Below are positions 1-7,691 of a stretch of 41,375 nucleotides of DNA, piece by piece; the first letter of the stretch is position 1; the number at the start of each line of letters is the position of its first letter. The stretch covers positions 1-41,375 of the forward strand of contig JACPRC010000118.1 in the NCBI GenBank assembly GCA_016190175.1, written 5' to 3'. The notes beneath the pieces are model-generated. The model searched no databases. It had not been told where the DNA came from and worked only from the letters and a program-made list of their open reading frames with translations. This stretch comes from Planctomycetota bacterium (GTDB lineage: Bacteria; Planctomycetota; MHYJ01; JACPRB01). The position numbers and the translations under genes were made by a program.

Positions 1-1053
1 CTGAAGTGCGCCGACGTCGGAAATGACCCTACAGGCCCCTTGCTGGCAGGCTACGGCACGGAGGACCTCCCCACAGATCCTGGCCCCTCAGCGGCCCGCC
101 AGCGGCCTCCGGTTACCCATACCGTAGTGTCTGATTCACTGGGGACCACGAGGAACCGCCTGGCACGCATCCTGCCTGACGGGAGCTTGGATCCGAGCTG
201 GGACCCGAATGCGAACAGCAGTGTCTTGGCGCTCGCGGTGAGCGGTTCGACGGTCTACGCGGGGGGCTACTTCACGTTGATCGGCGGGACGCCGAGGAAC
301 TACTTGGCCGCCATCGGAACGAACGGGGTATTGGATCCGAACTGGAATCCGGGCGCGGACAGTTGGGTGTTCGCACTGGCGGTGAGCGGCTCGACGGTCT
401 ACGTGGGGGGCTGGTTCTCGACGATCAACTCGACGGCGAGAAGGAACTACCTGGCCGCCATCGGAACGGACGGCACGCTCCAGAGTTGGGACCCGAATGC
501 GAACGGCACGGTGAATGCGCTCGCGGTGAGCGGCACGACGGTCTACGCGGGGGGCGGGTTCACGACGATCGGCGGGACGGCGAGGAACCGTCTGGCCGCG
601 ATCGGGACGGACGGGACGCTTCAGAGCTGGAACCCGGATGCGAACAACACAGTGGCTTCGCTCGCGGTGGGGGGCTCGGCCGTCTACGCCGGGGGCTGGT
701 TCACGACGATCGGCGGGACGGCGAGGAACTATCTGGCCGCGATCGGGACGGACGGCACGCTGCAAAGCTGGGACCCGAATGCGAGCTACTCAGTGAATAC
801 GCTTGCGGTGAGCGGCACGACGGTCTACGCGGGGGGCCAGTTCTCGACGATTGGCGGGACGGTGAGGAATAAGTTGGCCGCGATCGGGACGGACGGCACG
901 CTCCAGAGCTGGAACCCGGATGCATACGGCTCCGTGTGGGTGGTCGCGGTGAGCGGCTCGACAGTCTACGCGGGCGGTGCTTTCACCACGATTGGCGGAC
1001 TGGGTCGAAGTTGCGTTGCCGCGATTGACGCCGTGACCGGGATCGCGCAGTAG
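1..1053 (+). CDS. Delta-60 repeat (DUF5122-type) beta-propeller protein, 5' incomplete
   Basis: Six tandem units of 47-48 residues make up nearly the whole protein. Each contains a core like 'TVYAGGxFTTIGG' followed by 'LAAIGTDGTLQSWDP', which is the delta-60/DUF5122 beta-propeller repeat. The units also repeat at DNA level with a 141-144 bp period (cores near 238, 382, 526, 667, 808, 949). Such proteins are normally exported or surface-attached; their ligand is unknown. The frame is open to the window edge. The track start at 40 is a TTG with no signal peptide after it, and the first ~38 residues do not look like the repeat, so the true start probably lies upstream or the 5' end is rearranged. 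The gene converges on the ATPase at 1085. Family assignment is firm, function is not. Confidence 0.8.
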   Translation: MKCADVGNDPTGPLLAGYGTEDLPTDPGPSAARQRPPVTHTVVSDSLGTTRNRLARILPDGSLDPSWDPNANSSVLALAVSGSTVYAGGYFTLIGGTPRNYLAAIGTNGVLDPNWNPGADSWVFALAVSGSTVYVGGWFSTINSTARRNYLAAIGTDGTLQSWDPNANGTVNALAVSGTTVYAGGGFTTIGGTARNRLAAIGTDGTLQSWNPDANNTVASLAVGGSAVYAGGWFTTIGGTARNYLAAIGTDGTLQSWDPNASYSVNTLAVSGTTVYAGGQFSTIGGTVRNKLAAIGTDGTLQSWNPDAYGSVWVVAVSGSTVYAGGAFTTIGGLGRSCVAAIDAVTGIAQ

Positions 1054-1084
1054 CCGGCGACCCCGCGGTTGGGCTCGGGCACGC

Positions 1085-2242
1085 TCACCGCGCCAGGCTT
1101 CTACGCCGCAGTCGGTCGCAGAACACCGCGAACGGGAGAACGTCGATTCCGTCGGAGGTTCGCCCCGTCTCGACCCCGAGATGGACCAGGAGCCGCGCCT
1201 TGAGGCCCGCCAACCCCTCGATCGCGCGCAGACCCCGGAAATGCTCGCCGCGGACGCGGGCCGACGCCTTCACCTCGAGGGCGAATCGCTCGCGCCCGGC
1301 CGACACCAGAAAGTCCACCTCCGTGTTTCGGGCCTCTGCCGGAGCCCAGTAGTGCACGGCGTCCCAGAGCCCGCGCACGTCGCGGTAGAGGCACAGCATC
1401 GCATGGACGAACCCCTCGAGAAGCGCCCCCCGTTCCTCCGCGATCGGGTCGCCCTTCGCGCCCTTGAGAGCGCGGACGAGCCCCGGATCGATGAAGTACA
1501 GCTTCGGGTGCTTGCGCTCGCGGACGCGCAGCTTCGCCTCGAAGGACGGCAGGAGCGCGACGATCAATGTGTCCTGGAGGACCTCCACGTAGCCGTGCAC
1601 CGTCGTCCGGGCGACGCCGGCGTCGCGGGCGACGTTGGAGACGTTCACGACCTGCCCGTGCAGAAGCGCCGCGATCGGGAGGAAGCGCGCGAATCCCTGC
1701 AGGTTCCGGACGGCCGCCTCCGCCTGGATCTCCTCCTTCAGATACAAACGCGCATAGGCGGCGAGGCGGTCCTCGGGGTCCTCGGACGTCCAGATGAGGG
1801 GGAGCGTTCCGATGCGCAAGGCGCGATGGAGATCGAACGCCTCGCCGAGCTCCTCGGGCGCAAACGGGTACATGGCGCGGCGCACCGCCCGGCCCGCCAG
1901 AAGATTCACTCCCGCACGCCGGAACTTCCGCGCGCTCGATCCGGTCAGCGCGAACCGCATCTTCCGTTCCTCGATGGCGCGATGGACTTCGTTGAGAAGG
2001 AAAGGGAGCCGCTGGACCTCGTCCACGACGACCCACGAGCCGGCCGGAAGCGCCCGCAACTCGCGCTCGAACAGGGAGACGTCGGCGAGGTACCGCTGGT
2101 ACCGCGCCTCGTCCAGGAGGTCGATGCGATGCGCGCGGGGGAAGTGCTCGCGCAGCCAGGTGGTCTTGCCGCTCCCCCGGGGGCCGAAGAGGAAGAACGA
2201 CGACTTCGGGGGGCGAAGAAGGCGTGGAAACATCACCGTCAT
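1085..2242 (-). CDS. AAA ATPase with C-terminal DUF4143 domain
   Basis: About 385 aa. The N-terminal AAA_14 ATPase shows Walker A 'GPRGSGKT' near residue 20, Walker B 'WVVVDEVQR' and a sensor-like 'ALTGSSARK'. The C-terminal half is DUF4143, with 'FIDPGLVRAL' and a nuclease-fold-like 'EVDFLVSAG...FALEVKAS'. Members of this family are common, often mobile, stand-alone NTPases of unproven role, sometimes proposed to act in DNA repair or defence. The ORF track extends 112 codons upstream, but that part is low-complexity shadow of the lipoprotein gene, so I use the ATG at 2242. A second ATG at 2233 sits exactly 7 nt after a TATTAT box, so the real start may be 2233 on a leaderless mRNA. No partner gene is evident. 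Confidence 0.85.
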   Translation of the reverse strand: MTVMFPRLLRPPKSSFFLFGPRGSGKTTWLREHFPRAHRIDLLDEARYQRYLADVSLFERELRALPAGSWVVVDEVQRLPFLLNEVHRAIEERKMRFALTGSSARKFRRAGVNLLAGRAVRRAMYPFAPEELGEAFDLHRALRIGTLPLIWTSEDPEDRLAAYARLYLKEEIQAEAAVRNLQGFARFLPIAALLHGQVVNVSNVARDAGVARTTVHGYVEVLQDTLIVALLPSFEAKLRVRERKHPKLYFIDPGLVRALKGAKGDPIAEERGALLEGFVHAMLCLYRDVRGLWDAVHYWAPAEARNTEVDFLVSAGRERFALEVKASARVRGEHFRGLRAIEGLAGLKARLLVHLGVETGRTSDGIDVLPFAVFCDRLRRRSLAR

Positions 2243-2269
2243 AATACGGCGTAATCCGACGATGTCCAG
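2241..2269 (-). promoter_or_regulatory. Promoter CTGGAC-N17-TATTAT for the DUF4143 ATPase
   Basis: Reading the minus strand, CTGGAC (2269-2264), a 17 bp spacer and TATTAT (2246-2241) are followed after 7 nt by ATG 2233. The -35 lies inside the perfect palindrome TGTCCAGGACA (2263-2273), a plausible operator. The geometry implies a leaderless transcript. Inferred from sequence only. Confidence 0.5.
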
Positions 2270-2360
2270 GACAATCCCTGCCGTCCGATTCGCGGCACGG
2301 CCGGGGGCGCCCCCGCCGGCGGGTTTCAAGCGTCGACCGAGGTTCGCGGGGGCGGTTCGG

Positions 2361-3302
2361 CTACTCGGACAGAAGCATCGGGGACGGATTGTTCGTCCAG
2401 TATCCCCCGGGAACTCCTCCGACGAACTCGACCGCTTTGGGCGAGGAGAGCGAGCCGTCGTCGTTCTCGTAGGCGGCCCAGATGGTCTCCTTCTTCCCCG
2501 GCCAGCCGTCTCCGAAGTAGAGGAAGTAGACCCAGACTCTTCCGGAGGCGTCCGTGGTGGCGCCGGGCACGCTGGCATGTTCCACCAGCGGCTGGTTCTC
2601 CGGGGTCCAGTTCAGCCCGTCGCCGCTGAAGGCGCGGTAGATCACGTGGGAATACGGCGTGCCGTCGCTCTCCGAAAGCGGAGGCGCGCACTTGTAGTAC
2701 ATCACGTAGCTTCCGTCCTTGCGTCGGGCCACCGTGGGATCCGCCGACATCGCCATCCCCGGAGGGTTCTCCGCCAGTCGCTTCCCCGATTCGGGTTCAT
2801 ACGTGAGCCCGTCCTGCGAGAAGGCGCTTCCGATTCCTTCATGTCCGAAGTACATGCGCCAACCGTCGTCCATCTCGAGGAAGTCCGGGTACTGATAGTC
2901 CCCGGAGAAGATCAGATCCGCCGCCGGGAAGAACGGAGTCTCCGCGTGCGAGGCGAAGCCGATTCCGAGGACTCCGTTTCCGCCGACGGCGCAGAAGGCC
3001 ACGCGCCAGACGTTGTCCTTGCCCCGTCGCACGGCAGGATCGGCCATGGCGGCATCCGACCATGTCTCCTCCTCGATCGTGAAGGTGAACCCGTCGGAGG
3101 ATACGGCGCTGCGCAACGTCTTCTTCCCTTGCCCCGTCGTCGGGTCGAGCGTGAAGAAGAGCCGACAGGTGCCTGGGCCGGACGAGGCTGTGGCCTGCCC
3201 GGAGGCGTCGACCGCGGCCGTATCCTCCGTTCCCGACGATCCCCCGCACGCTCCCAAGTCCGGAAGCAATCCCGCGAGGACGACCGCCCATGCGTGTTTC
3301 AT
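2361..3302 (-). CDS. Secreted lipoprotein with glycosidase-like (five-bladed propeller) repeats
   Basis: 313 aa from ATG 3302. The N-terminus 'MKHAWAVVLAGLLPDLGAC' is a lipoprotein signal with a lipobox-like LGAC, followed by a Gly/Ser/Ala linker, so the protein is probably lipid-anchored. The rest has recurring segments such as 'SSDGFTFTIEEETWSDAAMADP', 'SQDGLTYEPE' and 'SGDGLNWTPENQPLVEHASVP' with Asp-Pro turns and 'VWRVAF', 'SYVMYY', 'VWVYFLYF' strands. This pattern is typical of the five-bladed beta-propeller fold shared by GH43/GH32-like proteins. I cannot place catalytic residues, so enzymatic activity is not claimed. The ATG at 3302 is preferred over the track start because it begins the signal peptide. 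It stands alone between unrelated genes. Confidence 0.7.
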   Translation of the reverse strand: MKHAWAVVLAGLLPDLGACGGSSGTEDTAAVDASGQATASSGPGTCRLFFTLDPTTGQGKKTLRSAVSSDGFTFTIEEETWSDAAMADPAVRRGKDNVWRVAFCAVGGNGVLGIGFASHAETPFFPAADLIFSGDYQYPDFLEMDDGWRMYFGHEGIGSAFSQDGLTYEPESGKRLAENPPGMAMSADPTVARRKDGSYVMYYKCAPPLSESDGTPYSHVIYRAFSGDGLNWTPENQPLVEHASVPGATTDASGRVWVYFLYFGDGWPGKKETIWAAYENDDGSLSSPKAVEFVGGVPGGYWTNNPSPMLLSE

Positions 3303-3654
3303 GAAAGCCTCGCCTTCTCTCGTTCCACTTCGCGACACGGAAGACCTCGACCGTCACTCGCGGCACGCAGGGGCGGCCGGTGCGTGATGCGCTCCATCTC
3401 CCCGGAACCCCGGCGCTCGAGACGAACCTGCGGGGAGGCGGCGGCGAACAGGGCGGGGAGGAATGTCATGAGCACCGGAGAACCGTCGGGGAGCGACCGT
3501 GCCGGCTTCGTCGGGCCCGCCCTTGACACGGCGCCCGGTCCGGAAGACCGGACCGCCGAGAGCCGTGCGCCGCGTGTCGGGGCAGCGCCGCGTCAAGGGC
3601 CCGCGCAACTTTTGCCTCATTGAGGGGTTTATAGTAGGTGGGACTCTTCAATCA
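3303..3654. other. 352-nt intergenic region
   Basis: This gap separates the divergent lipoprotein gene and the gene at 3655. It contains the inverted-repeat element at 3519-3600, annotated separately. A TATAGT (3630-3635) lies upstream of ATG 3655 but lacks a well-spaced -35. The track ORFs here are arginine-rich shadows without recognisable domains. I see no RNA gene. Confidence 0.6.
3519..3600. repeat. CCCTTGAC...GTCAAGGG inverted-repeat element, copy 1
   Basis: The ends GCCCTTGAC (3519-3527) and GTCAAGGGC (3592-3600) are perfect inverted repeats, and GGCGC/GCGCC extends the stem inward. An internal hairpin CGGTC-cggaa-GACCG lies inside. The right end GCGCCGCGTCAAGGG is identical to the right end of the element at 36815-36898, and the two are of almost equal length (about 80 and 82 bp between CCCTTGAC and GTCAAGGG). 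This supports a family of small non-autonomous elements rather than a chance palindrome. It could also act as a bidirectional terminator, though it has no U-run. Confidence 0.65.
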
Positions 3655-4626
3655 ATGAGCGCGCTCCTCATTCTGCTCTTCGTGCAGGACGGCAACCTGG
3701 TCCAGAACCCCGGCTTCGAGGACGGCCGGAAGGACCCCGCCCACTGGGACCGATGCGACGGACTCACGACCTTCTGGGAGAAGGACCCGCTGCGCCCCGG
3801 CAAGTGCATCCGCGTCTTCTCGCGCATCCACATCGACGACTACCACAAGCGGCTGGAGGAGATGAAGCTGGAGAATCCGCCGCCGCCGTCGAAACCGCGC
3901 GAGATCAAGGGCAAGGGCTACGACACGGTCGGAGGGCTCGACGGCGTCGGCTACTGGTCCGACTGGATCGACCTGAAGGCGGGGATGAGATACACGCTCA
4001 CCGCGGACGTGCGCTCCGAGGGCGGCAAGCCCAAGATCTTCGTCAAGGGGTACTCCGAGCTGCCCGTCGAGATCGACGACAACGGCAAGGCGAAGAAGGT
4101 TCTGATGCGGCGCGTGACCTTCAAGATCTACCTCGACTGCGACGGCGGCGACAAGTGGAAGACGAGCACCGTCACCTTCTGCCCCACGCACGACCGCGAG
4201 GACGTGAAGTGGGCACGCGTGATGCTCTACGGCTATTGGCCCGCGCAGAACTACTGGTTCGACAACATCCGCATCGTCGAAGCAGGCAAGGACCCCGAGG
4301 CGCCGAAGCGATGGGCCGCGCTCAAGGAGAAGGCGGAACAGCAGCAGCGGTCCGAGCGCGAGGCGCAGGTGAAGGAGGCGCGCTACTGCCTCGCGTACGT
4401 CCGCAAGGGGATCGAGCGGTACAAGGCGGACGTCGGCTCCCTCCCGCCGGGCCTGCGTGCGCTCGTCGAGGACCCAGGCGATCCGAAGTGGTGCGGCCCG
4501 TACGTCCTCGAGCTGGGCGACGATCCGTGGGGGAAGCCGTACCAGTACAAGCAGACGTCGGCCGGCTACGCGCTGAAGTCGCTGGGACCCGACGGGGCGG
4601 AGGGGGGCGGGGACGACGTCGAGTAG
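3655..4626 (+). CDS. Galactose-binding-like domain fused to GspG-type pseudopilin C-terminus
   Basis: 323 aa from ATG 3655. An ultrashort hydrophobic N-terminus 'MSALLILLFVQ' leads into 'NLVQNPGFEDG', the hallmark start of CBM4/9-like galactose-binding folds. That domain runs to about residue 215 and ends in 'YWFDNIRIVEAG'. A charged, Gln/Glu-rich helical linker follows at about 215-245. The C-terminus (about 245-323) matches the type II secretion GspG fold: 'RYKADVGSLPPGLRALVEDP', 'WCGPYV', 'DPWGKPYQYK', 'SLGPDG'. The usual N-terminal prepilin methylation motif is absent, so the GspG domain has been transplanted onto a binding domain. The 156 nt upstream ORF extension is shadow. It is probably exported; its ligand is unknown. 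The next gene on this strand, 237 nt downstream, is another secreted protein. Confidence 0.75.
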   Translation: MSALLILLFVQDGNLVQNPGFEDGRKDPAHWDRCDGLTTFWEKDPLRPGKCIRVFSRIHIDDYHKRLEEMKLENPPPPSKPREIKGKGYDTVGGLDGVGYWSDWIDLKAGMRYTLTADVRSEGGKPKIFVKGYSELPVEIDDNGKAKKVLMRRVTFKIYLDCDGGDKWKTSTVTFCPTHDREDVKWARVMLYGYWPAQNYWFDNIRIVEAGKDPEAPKRWAALKEKAEQQQRSEREAQVKEARYCLAYVRKGIERYKADVGSLPPGLRALVEDPGDPKWCGPYVLELGDDPWGKPYQYKQTSAGYALKSLGPDGAEGGGDDVE

Positions 4627-4649
4627 CGGCGAAGGCGGAAGGAACGCGG

Positions 4650-4728
4650 GGAGACCCGGAGACAAGGAGATCAAGAGGCCGCGAGACATGGAGACCCGGA
4701 GACAGGGAGACCAGGGGATCGGGAGGCG
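4650..4728 (+). repeat. GGAGAC-rich degenerate direct repeat
   Basis: The 21-mer starting GGAGACCCGGAGACAAGG at 4650 recurs at 4690 with one mismatch, a 40 bp period, and further GGAGA/GGGAG units surround both. It is confined to the gap after the GspG-like gene. Function is unknown; it could be a polymerase-slippage product or a binding array. Confidence 0.55.
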
Positions 4729-4796
4729 GGGGGGCCGCGCGACGTCCTCGGCGTTGCCCCGTGGCGACCGCGCGCCTGCTGACCGGCGGTCATTTC

Positions 4797-4841
4797 CTGA
4801 CTCTCAGTCAGTGTATGACTCGCGGTCCGTCTCTGACCGCG
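4797..4841. promoter_or_regulatory. Two adjacent palindromes upstream of the PA14/PKD protein
   Basis: CTGACT-ctc-AGTCAG (4797-4811) and CGCGGTC-cgtctct-GACCGCG (4821-4841) lie 23-67 nt before ATG 4864. Either could be an operator or an mRNA hairpin near the start; no regulator is identifiable. Confidence 0.35.
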
Positions 4842-4863
4842 GATCTCGGGAGGGGCGGGGACG

Positions 4864-6858
4864 ATGTTGAGCAGCCTCGCGATCCTCCTGCTGGCGCAGG
4901 CCGCCGACTGGTGGAATCCCGACTGGTCCCACCGCCGCACGATCTCCGTCACCGACACCGTCCGCGGATCCCACGCCGCCGACCTCGCCCTCGTCGAAGT
5001 CCCCACGCTCGGCGTCGCGAATCCCGACGGAAGCGACTACCGCATCATCGACCGCGAGGGCAAGGAAATCCCCGTCCGCGTCGTCGCGAGCGGCTTCGAG
5101 GACCGCGCGCTCCTCGCCTTCGAAGTCGAGTATCGCGGCAACTACACGCTGTACTTCGGCAACCCCAGGGCGAAGGCGCCCGCGCAGGCGCCGGAGTTCC
5201 GCGCCGGCCTGATCCTCGAGGTCCGCGAGCTCGGGCAAGGCAATCCCCGCGACTGGCGTGGGATGCAGAAGCTCCTCGACGCGAGCCCCAAGGTCCTCGG
5301 CCGCTGGTGGGTGCCGGGCATCGCTCTCGGCTTCAACCCGATGGGACCGTGGGACCGCGGGATCTTCCTCTTCACCGGCACGCTGTACTGTCCGACGGAC
5401 GGCACGTATGCGTTCGCCACGAACTCGTTCGACGCCTCCTTCGTGCTCATCGACGGGCAGGTCGTGGCGGAATGGCCCGGGTGGCACGGCGCGGGGGGCG
5501 GGGAGCGGGGCGGCCACGAGGGCAAGATCGAGCTGAAGGCGGGGCCGCACCGCATCGAGTACGTGAACGCGTTTCGCAGCCACGGCGCCTGCTCCGCCGG
5601 CTGGCAGCGCCCCGGCGACAAGCGGCTCGCTCCCTTCCAGCGCGAGGCCTTCGTGGGCTACTACGTGGCGCGGCCGGGGCCAGCGGAGTCGAAGGAAGGG
5701 CCCGTCGCCGACTTCGAGTGGATCCTCGACGACGACCTCGGGCTCGAAGGGCGCCGCGTCACCGCCGTCCGGTTCCTGCCGCTCCTCCGGGGCAAGAACT
5801 GCCGGTGGTCCTTCGGCGACGGCGTCACGAGTGTCGAGACGTCGCCCGTCCACGTCTTCCTGGAGGCGTCCGTCTTCGACGTCGCGCTGGAAGTGGACGG
5901 GAAGAAGACGGCGCAGAGGGTCCGCGTCGCGCCCGCGCGCGGCCACCTGGGCAAGGGGTACGAACGCCGGATCGCCGATTACGCGGACCGGATCCACGCG
6001 TACTCGACCGAAGGGCTTTCCGCCGCCGCGTGCTTCGAGATGGGGATGATCTGCCACGAGGCGCGGCGCACGGATTCCGCGATGCGCGCCTTCCGGGCGG
6101 CGCTCGAGAAGGGCTGGAAGCCCGCGAACGCCGAGGAAGGGCGCTGGATCCTGCGCCTCTACGAGCTCTACCGCGACGCGGGGAAGTACGACGACGCCGT
6201 CTGGGTCTGCGACCATGTCCTCAAGTCGCAGCCCGCGGACGCGATCGCGGCGACCGCGCTCGCGCTGAAGGCGGAGATCCTGTACGACTACCAGGACCGC
6301 CGCGACGAGGCGGAGGCCTGCTGCAAACTCGTCCTCGAGAAGCACCGCGCCGCGGGCACGGACTTCGTGCGGTGGGCCTACATCCGCAGCGGCGAGCTCG
6401 CGCTCGCGCGCGGCGACCGCGACGGGGCGAAGAAGGTCCTCGAGGACGCGCAGTACTCCGACAAGTGGAAGAAGTGGACGGGCGACTTCGACCTGAGCGA
6501 GGGGGCCCACTCCATCAATTTCGAGGAGTACCTGCGGAAGGGCGAGTTCGAGGCTGCGTTCAAGGAGGTCGCGTCCTGGACGTGGGAGAAGCCGGCGGAG
6601 ATCTTGCGCGGCACCCCGCGCCACATGCGCGGACGCGTCTTCCTGGCGATGAAGAAGCACGAGCTCGCGGTGCGGGAGTTCGAGCGCGCCCTCGCCGCGG
6701 ACCCGCAGGCGCCGTTCCTCGACGAGGCGCTCTTCTGGAAGGGCGAGGCGCACCTGGCGCTCAAGCAGGCCGACAAGGCGCGCGAGTGCTTCGAGCGCAT
6801 CGTGCGCGAGTTCCCGGAATCCAGTCTCGCCGCGAAGGCGAAGGAGAAGCTGAAGTAG
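4864..6858 (+). CDS. Secreted PA14-like / PKD-like / TPR protein
   Basis: 664 aa. An ultrashort signal-like 'MLSSLAILLLAQA' precedes 'DWWNPDWSHRRTI', a common start of planctomycete exported proteins. Residues about 20-105 form a beta-rich DUF2341-like domain ('NYTLYFGNPRAKA'). Residues about 150-260 resemble PA14 ('LFTGTLYCPTDGTYAFATN', 'FVLIDGQVV', 'GPHRIEYVN'). Residues about 300-345 resemble a PKD domain ('CRWSFGDGVTS...HVF'). From about 385 to the end are TPR units ('FRAALEKGW', 'YRDAGKYDDAVWVCDHVL', 'AVREFERALAADP', 'KARECFERIVREFP'). It is likely extracytoplasmic, binding a glycan or partner protein, but no catalytic motif is seen. A purine-rich GGGAGGGGCGGGG before the ATG serves as ribosome-binding site. 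Confidence 0.75.
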   Translation: MLSSLAILLLAQAADWWNPDWSHRRTISVTDTVRGSHAADLALVEVPTLGVANPDGSDYRIIDREGKEIPVRVVASGFEDRALLAFEVEYRGNYTLYFGNPRAKAPAQAPEFRAGLILEVRELGQGNPRDWRGMQKLLDASPKVLGRWWVPGIALGFNPMGPWDRGIFLFTGTLYCPTDGTYAFATNSFDASFVLIDGQVVAEWPGWHGAGGGERGGHEGKIELKAGPHRIEYVNAFRSHGACSAGWQRPGDKRLAPFQREAFVGYYVARPGPAESKEGPVADFEWILDDDLGLEGRRVTAVRFLPLLRGKNCRWSFGDGVTSVETSPVHVFLEASVFDVALEVDGKKTAQRVRVAPARGHLGKGYERRIADYADRIHAYSTEGLSAAACFEMGMICHEARRTDSAMRAFRAALEKGWKPANAEEGRWILRLYELYRDAGKYDDAVWVCDHVLKSQPADAIAATALALKAEILYDYQDRRDEAEACCKLVLEKHRAAGTDFVRWAYIRSGELALARGDRDGAKKVLEDAQYSDKWKKWTGDFDLSEGAHSINFEEYLRKGEFEAAFKEVASWTWEKPAEILRGTPRHMRGRVFLAMKKHELAVREFERALAADPQAPFLDEALFWKGEAHLALKQADKARECFERIVREFPESSLAAKAKEKLK

Positions 6859-6936
6859 CCTCGTAGCGCGAACGACGCCATTTGATGCCTCCACGCCGTC
6901 CCGCTTGATCCGAGTTGAAATCGGCTCGCACGATTG

Positions 6937-6963
6937 TTGACAGCCCTGAAGCAACCTGATACT
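6937..6963 (+). promoter_or_regulatory. Candidate promoter TTGACA-N15-GATACT for the restriction enzyme gene
   Basis: A perfect TTGACA (6937-6942) is followed after a short 15 bp spacer by GATACT (6958-6963), about 35 nt before ATG 6999. No good Shine-Dalgarno precedes the ATG. The short spacer would keep expression modest, as expected for a restriction enzyme. Confidence 0.4.
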
Positions 6964-6998
6964 TCTCTGACGCGCATGCCTCTCGTCCCGCAGACAGC

Positions 6999-7640
6999 AT
7001 GAAGATCCAGATGTCGGCCCTCAAGAAGGCATTGGCCTTCCTGAACAACCATCGTGAGGCCTTCTTCAAGGCCCGTCAATACGCAGAAGAGACAGGTCAC
7101 ACCGTCCCGAGCGACACGAAGTCATCTTCCCAGATCCTGGTCAGCATTCTCACCGGCACGAGCGGCCTGCATCGGAAGAAAGGACGCGATCTTGAGGACG
7201 GATCGGACGTCAAGGCCGCAAACGCGTGGGACGCCATCGACGTCCCCAGGTTCAATGGCGTCCTGCCCGCAGGTCGAAAGAAGATGTACGGGGACGTATC
7301 CGCGCTGGACGACATGCCGTTCGTCTATTTCGTGCTTTGGGATCGAGCGACTGGGCTCGCCGGGTCGGAACGGTGTCGTGTGTGGGTCGTCCGTCCCAAG
7401 GTCGACGCCACGTTCAGAGCGGTCGCGGACCGTTGGTACAAGGCTCGCGAGCGTGGGGAGATCACGAGCGACAACTTCCAGTTGCACCCGCCGATCGGTG
7501 ATGAGAGCAATCTCGTCACGAACGAAGCGGGGAATCTCCTCTTGCCCCTGTTCTTTCGCGCCGACTTCGACGGCCGGAAGTACAGGTTGAAGATCGTGGC
7601 TCCGGAAGCCCGAACATCCGCTGAGTGCCGCCCCGAGTAG
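6999..7640 (+). CDS. MamI-like type II restriction endonuclease
   Basis: 213 aa. The block 'LVSILTGTSGLHRKKGRDL' followed by 'GSDVKAANAWDAIDVPRFNG' is the signature region of the RE_MamI family (MamI cuts GATNNNNATC), and 'SDVK' could supply the catalytic Asp-x-Lys of a PD-(D/E)XK site. The later 'MPFVYFVLWD' and 'CRVWVVRPKVD' segments also fit this family. The gene faces the methyltransferase tail to tail with 51 nt between them, the usual close pairing of a type II system. Codon use is visibly less GC-extreme than in the flanking genes, suggesting acquisition by transfer. Recognition specificity is inferred from family resemblance only. Confidence 0.78.
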   Translation: MKIQMSALKKALAFLNNHREAFFKARQYAEETGHTVPSDTKSSSQILVSILTGTSGLHRKKGRDLEDGSDVKAANAWDAIDVPRFNGVLPAGRKKMYGDVSALDDMPFVYFVLWDRATGLAGSERCRVWVVRPKVDATFRAVADRWYKARERGEITSDNFQLHPPIGDESNLVTNEAGNLLLPLFFRADFDGRKYRLKIVAPEARTSAECRPE

Positions 7641-7659
7641 ACGTTCCGGATTCGACTGG

Positions 7660-7671
7660 TGTCTGCAGACA
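7660..7671. other. 12-bp perfect palindrome between convergent R and M genes
   Basis: TGTCTGCAGACA is perfectly self-complementary and sits in the 51-nt space between the two convergent R-M stop codons. It has no loop or U-run, so it is a poor terminator; it could be a binding site or chance. Confidence 0.3.
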
Positions 7672-7691
7672 AGCCCTGGGCGCACAGCCTG

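Noticed and set aside
40-1053. Tandem repeat at 200-1050 as a possible CRISPR or satellite
   Set aside because: The 141-144 bp period stays in frame and encodes the delta-60 protein repeat, so it is a coding repeat; no CRISPR array was seen anywhere in the window.
3753-6866. 1037-aa plus-strand ORF
   Set aside because: Arg-rich shadow overlapping two recognisable genes in another frame.
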